NCBI GenBank assembly: GCA_015501055.1
Contig: JADNYV010000401.1
Coordinates: 1-31,655 of the forward strand
Reading direction: 5' to 3'
Origin: Mucidula mucida
Lineage: Eukaryota > Basidiomycota > Agaricomycetes > Agaricales > Physalacriaceae
DNA length: 31,655 bases
Every line of letters starts with the position of its first letter. Position 1 is the stretch's first letter. Below are positions 27,321 to 31,655 of this stretch, one piece after another. A program made the translations under genes and the position numbers. The notes beneath the pieces were generated by a model that worked only from the letters and a program-made list of their open reading frames with translations, did no database searches and was not told where the DNA came from.

Positions 27321-27779
27321 GGGTGGGAGTGAACGAGAGGGAGAGAGTTCCCCGGTAATGGACGGTGCTCAGAGTTACCGGTCCGACATTACCGGTATGG
27401 TCTGAGCGTGGGAGAGTTACCTAATGGCTGTATAAAAGCCGAAGACGCGCATCTTTTTTCCTTTGAACAAAACCACTGGGGACTCAAAAGTTCGGGCTCG
27501 ATTCAACTCTTCCATGCCTGCCCGCGTTCCCGTCCCCTAGAGTAAAGCCCGGTGTCGTACGCGACGCTTGGACTGCCTTTACCAGCATTTGTTTTGACGC
27601 AGAGGCATCGCTTTGGCTGATGCCCAGGATGCCCGAGACGGACGCTATGGATGAGGGTTTTCCTACAATATTTACACTACCCTACCAGAATAAACTTGTT
27701 TGAATGATTGCTATTCCGTTAAATCTGCAATTTTCGTTAGAGGCTCGGCGTTTCCCACATCTCCTTGCTTCTGACCACC
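27321..27779. promoter_or_regulatory. Divergent promoter between PEX11 and COQ9, with a TATA box at 27431-27438
   Basis: TATAAAAG on the plus strand at 27431-27438 lies about 340 nt before the COQ9 ATG. A long leader, a leader intron, or an unseen upstream exon could explain the distance. The part next to PEX11 (27340-27410) holds short GT/CC-rich repeats (ACCGGT/ACCGG three times), which could be binding sites. Confidence 0.4.
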
Positions 27780-28610
27780 ATGTCGAGGTACGGCTATCCT
27801 CTGGCGGCCAACCGAGATACCAACCTTTGTAAGGGCGCAGCTACTGAAGATAGCGACAGGTCTCGTTAGCACCCATGGTTTTACGCGTCAAGCTTTAGCA
27901 CAATCTGTCCTGGCTCTACCCACCGACGCAGCTCACTCGGAACCACTTTCAAATACCGCCGTCTCTGCATTATTTGGCAACGGGGATGATGCTCGCAGGA
28001 CTCTGATAAACGCATGGCTCGACGAGGGTCTAACCGACATGGGAACCATTCCCTCTCCGACGTTGAGGAACGTCTTACACGCGAGATTGCGATACAACGA
28101 GCCAGCGTTGCCGCATCTCCCAGAGGTCAGTCTTTCTTCCGTATGATGCATCGCGTAAGACTGAGTACGGTCTAGGCATTCGCTCTACTCGCGTCATCGA
28201 ATATCATCCCTCTACTCGATCCCGTTCCCGCACTCAAACACGTTTCCCGCATCGCGAACGAGGCTTGTCAGCTCACGCACGACAAGTCTATACAGGTATG
28301 CCTTCCTTCCTTCCTTCCATTGAACTGATCTAACGTGGACGTAGCTCGAGTGGTACAGCCAGCGCGCGACGCTCGCAGCGGTATATGGCGCAGCCGGTGA
28401 GTCGTGGTTTCAGTGTCCGTATCAACGCTAAACTGAACTTATCGTCTAGAACTCCATCAAATAACATCACCGAATACCGCCTATGCATTCTTGGACACCC
28501 TGCTCGACCAATCATCCAAGTTGCATAACGCCGCCGGGGAAGTGGGTCTATTCTCTTCTTATATCTTCAAGAGCTGGAAAGGCATCGCGAAAAGCAAAGG
28601 CTTGATCTGA
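27780..28610 (+). CDS. COQ9: Ubiquinone biosynthesis protein COQ9, 210 aa
   Basis: Coq9 is a lipid-binding TetR-like protein that works with Coq7 in the mitochondrial coenzyme Q complex. Five exons: 27780-27787, 27834-28125, 28176-28295, 28345-28396, 28450-28610. The first exon is only 8 nt (MS and two bases of Arg); the join to exon 2 gives MSRAQLLKIATGLVSTHGFT. Further family blocks are LALPTDAAHSEPLSNTAVSA, LFGNGDDARRTLINAWLDEG, MGTIPSPTL, RYNEPALPHLPEAFALLAS, LDPVPALKHVSRIANEACQL, HDKSIQLEWYSQRATLAAVY, ELHQITSPNTAYAFLD and the terminal SWKGIAKSKGLI. A clear mitochondrial targeting sequence is missing from this start, so an upstream exon may exist. All phases close and introns are 46-53 nt. 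A (TTCC) microsatellite sits in intron 3. Confidence 0.9.
28300..28319 (+). repeat. (TTCC)n microsatellite in COQ9 intron 3
   Basis: Four TTCC units directly downstream of the splice donor, inside the 49-nt intron 28296-28344. Length change here could alter the intron size. Confidence 0.6.
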
Positions 28611-29270
28611 GTTAACCACGTACTTATCTTATAATGATAGGATCAACCTTTGCTTACCTCGAGTCACCGAATGAACCTTTTGAGGTTGGAGAAACACTTT
28701 CACGTCATACGCATGTTCTTCGTCTTGTTCGTTCGCTCGACGCTGCTGCCTGTCCTCTATACCCCATGCATGCAGCATGCAGCAAGATTTCTTCTTCCTC
28801 AGAGTTGCCATACACTCATGTATCTTGAGCAAGCAATCCCAGCTGTGCCCAATTTTATGCTCATTTTAACAAACCAGCCTGTTCTTTACGCGACCCTATC
28901 TGCAGTCCTCGCATCTGAAGAGGCTAGTCTGCATCGCTCCAGCAGTTGTCTTTGGGTACTTTTGATTCACAATGTTACTGTGGCTGCGTAGCTCAACTGG
29001 TACCAGGCCGAATAGTCCTTTGGAGTAACTACCTTTTTTGCGGCTGAAGTATGCATGCATTCTGTCCCCTCGTCTTCGCTGTGCTCAAAGGCTGTTATGC
29101 GCGCGCAGAGGGATGCGGATGCTGGAGCTATGAAGCAAAGTTTTGAGATCTTGACAAGCATTTGAATAATTCTCGTCTGTATAGTATACAAAAATGAAGC
29201 TGTATCATAAATTTATATGTACTAGTCCGTGTGCAATTGCAATAAAGAACAAAACATAAAACTTCCCCAA
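28611..29270. other. Convergent gene-free region between COQ9 and the RTA1-like gene
   Basis: About 660 nt. Short open frames on both strands have no motif. A tRNA-like phrase at about 28985-29010 (TAGCTCAACTGG) has no matching acceptor or T arm, so it is not a tRNA gene. Confidence 0.45.
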
Positions 29271-30652
29271 TTAATAATGCCCACCGCTATAAGTATGATC
29301 TGGCGCCACAGAGGCAGGCGGTGGTGCGTTCACCACGTCGTGGTCAGAGACCAAAGACCCCGCGCTGCCCATCTCCAACTGCTCTGGCTTGTCAAGAGCA
29401 GCCGTGTCCTTCGCATTCATCGCGTCGCGTCCGAGAAGTCTACCGGGATGCGCAAAGTTCATGGTGTAGAATGCGAGGACAACCATAGCACCGTCGAAGA
29501 TGTCTTTCCAGGCGATTAATTAGAACGAGATTGGAGAAGAATCGCTAGATAGAACTCACTGAACCATATCTCCGTTTCGATGATAACACCGTGCCAGCCA
29601 CCGGCGAGCTCAATAGTTCTGTAGATAGCCCGAATGTACAGGAACACAATGGTAACGAAGAGCGCGACGAGCATGAGGCGCATCTTGGAGCTGAGCTTGT
29701 ATCCCGAGTTTGTGAGCGTGACATGGCTCGCCACGCTGTCGACTCTGGCATAGGCGCGCCCTGCGATAGGCGAGTCGGTGAAGAAGCGGTAGAAGAACTC
29801 TGCGGCGAAGCCGAGGAAGAGGGTCATGACGACTGCAAAAACGCGTTAAGATTAAGACAAGCACGCGTGGATGAGCTTAGACAAACCTAGTTGGAAAACG
29901 ATACCGCCAAGCATGATGTTACCGCCCATGTTCGCGTCCTCGAGCGTGTCACCGGAGGCGGCAATGCCACCACCGGCGCCTTGAACGACAAGGGAGATGA
30001 CATCGCAGCTCACGAATATAAGAGAATCTGCAGCGATATCAATAACCTGATTCCCAAAAAGAAAAAGCAGTGACACTGACAATATCTCGGAGTCAATCGA
30101 CTGTATCCCTGCCCCATGATTCTTACGATGGCGCCAAAGATGATAAAGATGGCTGCCAAGAACGGTGTAGGTCCGAGGACAGTCGTTACGATTCTAGCAA
30201 GAGAAGATGAGTTTGAGAACATCAACGCGGTGGAGGGCGGTGACTTACTGAATCATGAAAGGCGTGTCTTTAGTGTCGTCGAAGCTGGACCAGAATCGGC
30301 CTGCCCATCCGGCTATCTCTAGCAGACCAGCAAGGAGGATGGTTGGTATGGGCCAGAGCATGCGGTATCGTATTGCTTGGGCGGTGTGTATCACTGGAAG
30401 TATTGTACGCCTGAGAATCTCGTGCAGGTACAAGTCGAACGTCAAACTTACGGGTTGAGATGCTGAAGAGCACGAGGAGAATCAAGCACACATATTTCGT
30501 AGGCGTGTACCCATATTGCGATTCTTCCTCTTCAGACTCAGCACTGGCAGTCGCGTTCAAATCGGCGCGTGAAATAAGAGGTAAAACTACGTAAAACACG
30601 CGTCAGTACACGAAGGAAGGAAGCCCAAGATATACGCACTATGATCCAACAT
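29271..30652 (-). CDS. RTA1/RTM1-like seven-TM protein (lipid-translocating exporter family), 350 aa
   Basis: RTA1-domain proteins are fungal seven-helix membrane proteins linked to resistance to toxic lipids and azole-like compounds (Rsb1, Rta1, Rtm1); their mechanism is unsettled. Seven minus-strand exons: 30652-30640, 30586-30452, 30393-30249, 30193-30081, 30027-29887, 29832-29560, 29503-29271. The first exon is 13 nt (MLDH plus one base). The protein has a short acidic, N-glycosylation-prone N terminus (DLNATASAESEEEE), TM1 (YVCLILLVLFSIST), TM2 (LLAGLLEIAGWAGRFW), TM3 (VLGPTPFLAAIFIIFGAIVR), TM4 with the family block SCDVISLVVQGAGGGIAAS, TM5 (VMTLFLGFAAEFFYRFF), TM6 (LMLVALFVTIVFLYIRAIYR) with RTIELAGGW and ETEIWF, and TM7 (GAMVVLAFYTMNFAHPGRLL). 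A cytosolic tail of about 55 residues, rich in D and P, ends the protein. All introns are 53-58 nt. Confidence 0.92.
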
Positions 30653-31281
30653 CGTGAAACGGAATAAAAAGTGTTGGAGGGAAGATTTTATTGAACACTC
30701 GGTTGAAGGTGAAAGGAAACGGCGGTTGACAATCTCTATAGCCTCATCCCCCGTCGTCTTATATACCTGTCGCTCTACATCTCGCGTTTGGACAAGAGTA
30801 GCACTGCGCGCACCGCCTTGATGGTGGAACGAAGGCCCCTGCGCCATATTTGGGTAAGGACCTTACGAAGTGCGAATGAGTCACTAAGAGATATGAAAAT
30901 CACACATCCGTCCCATCCGCCGTCAACGCGACCTTTTTCTGAGAGATAATCGATAAGAGCACGAGATAACGTCGCATCTGTCGAATGTAGTCTACCGGAT
31001 TATCCGAATCCAACATGAGTCATGGTCGACCGTCGGGCCTGGCGGAGAGAGGAATAAGGCTGTAGTATTGCAACAGTAGATTAGTGCGAGTAAAGCGAAA
31101 CTGGTGATATTTTGTGGGAGGAATTGGAGAGAAAGCGACGTTCATTTCTTTTCCCACGGCCTGCCATCATGAACAAGTCAACAAGTACACCCTTTCCACT
31201 GCAATGTCGAACCCGAGGGTCGAGGGGTTGGTAGTCGCTGCTGAAACGTAAGGCACTTTACCAGCTCCTCCGATACAGACT
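30653..31281. other. Upstream region of the RTA1-like gene; minus-strand TATA at 30759-30766
   Basis: TATATAAG on the minus strand at 30766-30759 is about 107 nt upstream of the RTA1-like ATG and is a good core promoter candidate. From about 30850 to 31281 I see no gene; an ATG at 31204 opens a frame of only 15 codons. Confidence 0.5.
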
Positions 31282-31629
31282 ATGTGGCGGCATTTGATAT
31301 ATATGGGTTCCTCTAAGCCTGGACCGGTATTGGTTAAGCTTTCTCAAAGCTCATGCACCGATACCCTCAACGAGATGGGACTCCGTGGGCTTGATCTTGT
31401 GGAGGTAGCGGCCCGGTATATCGATCTCTCTGATACTAAAAGTGTATACCATTCTAATGCTGCCGCCAACTATCTCACTACCAACTCATTGTCCGTCAAA
31501 TCGACTAAAAAGGAAATACTTTTGAACAGTCTAATCCCTACGTCGACCAGCAACAGTTCTCAGTCCGTTTCAACAACAACAGTGAAGAGTCCAATCATCG
31601 AAACCCCGGAAACAACTACACGCTTATGA
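31282..31629 (+). CDS. Unrecognised ORF, 115 codons, possible terminal exon
   Basis: I do not recognise this protein. The frame from the ATG at 31282 to the stop at 31627-31629 reads a mixed N-terminal half (ARYIDLSDTKSVYHSNAAAN) and a serine/threonine-rich C-terminal half (PTSTSNSSQSVSTTTVKSP). It has no signal peptide. An acceptor-like CAG just before the ATG (31277-31279) could make it a later exon of a gene whose start I cannot see. It may also be chance. The window ends 26 nt after the stop. Confidence 0.25.
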   Translation: MWRHLIYMGSSKPGPVLVKLSQSSCTDTLNEMGLRGLDLVEVAARYIDLSDTKSVYHSNAAANYLTTNSLSVKSTKKEILLNSLIPTSTSNSSQSVSTTTVKSPIIETPETTTRL

Positions 31630-31655
31630 TAACACGCAGTCGGGAATCGTCAGAC

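Noticed and set aside
28981..29035. tRNA-like phrase with a D-arm-like motif
   Set aside because: No complementary acceptor stem and no T-arm GTTCGA-type motif at the right distance, so no cloverleaf can be drawn.
1..31655. CRISPR array, rRNA genes, integron or bacterial operon structure
   Set aside because: The genes are intron-rich fungal genes; no repeat-spacer pattern, no rRNA sequence and no operon layout are present.

Overview
The window looks like genomic DNA of a mushroom-forming basidiomycete (Agaricomycetes). Genes are dense and sit on both strands. Nearly every gene is cut by many short introns, mostly 45-60 nt with GT..AG borders, and some exons are tiny. The gene content also fits: an AA3-type alcohol oxidase with 15 exons, an etherase-like glutathione transferase, a chitin deacetylase, an RTA1-type membrane protein, a large multi-pass membrane protein family typical of basidiomycetes, and Copia retrotransposon debris. 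All exon borders were worked out by eye from splice consensus, reading phase and remembered family conservation. No alignment or RNA data were used.

Layout. 1-1495 (+): RFC5, replication factor C subunit, missing only its extreme N terminus. 1591-2449 (-): HD-domain phosphohydrolase-like gene with a doubtful 5' end. 2585-3247 (+): decayed copy of an orphan family. 3555-4532 (+): VTC1, a polyphosphate polymerase complex subunit. 4769-5242 (+): 128-residue orphan protein. 5535-5954 (-): small NTF2-like protein. 7218-9756 (+): GMC alcohol oxidase. 10280-10879 (-): Nudix hydrolase of the diphosphoinositol-polyphosphate class. 11763-13574 (-): ZIP zinc transporter with a 5-nt microexon. 13878-14640 (+): second, better preserved copy of the orphan family, carrying an internal 104-bp tandem duplication. 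14837-17088 (-): multi-pass membrane protein gene broken by a 269-bp MITE-like element, a stop codon and at least one frameshift. 17804-18403 (+): probable START/SRPBCC-like protein. 19152-20341 (+): secreted chitin/polysaccharide deacetylase. 21666-22465 (+): etherase-like GST. 22595-24747 (+): stand-alone formin-type GBD/FH3 protein. About 25155-25935 (+): Copia gag remnant. 26182-27320 (-): PEX11. 27780-28610 (+): COQ9. 29271-30652 (-): RTA1-like 7-TM protein. 31282-31629 (+): doubtful ORF.

The genes do not form one pathway; most are housekeeping or lifestyle genes of a wood- or litter-dwelling fungus. Loose functional links are VTC1 with the diphosphoinositol-polyphosphate Nudix enzyme (PP-InsP signalling controls VTC), and PEX11 with an alcohol oxidase of a family that includes peroxisomal enzymes. 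I did not find a clearly new biological system. The most notable features are the MITE insertion whose removal restores the host reading frame, the unusual number of microexons (5, 8, 10, 11, 13 and 15 nt), and the decaying orphan gene pair about 11 kb apart.
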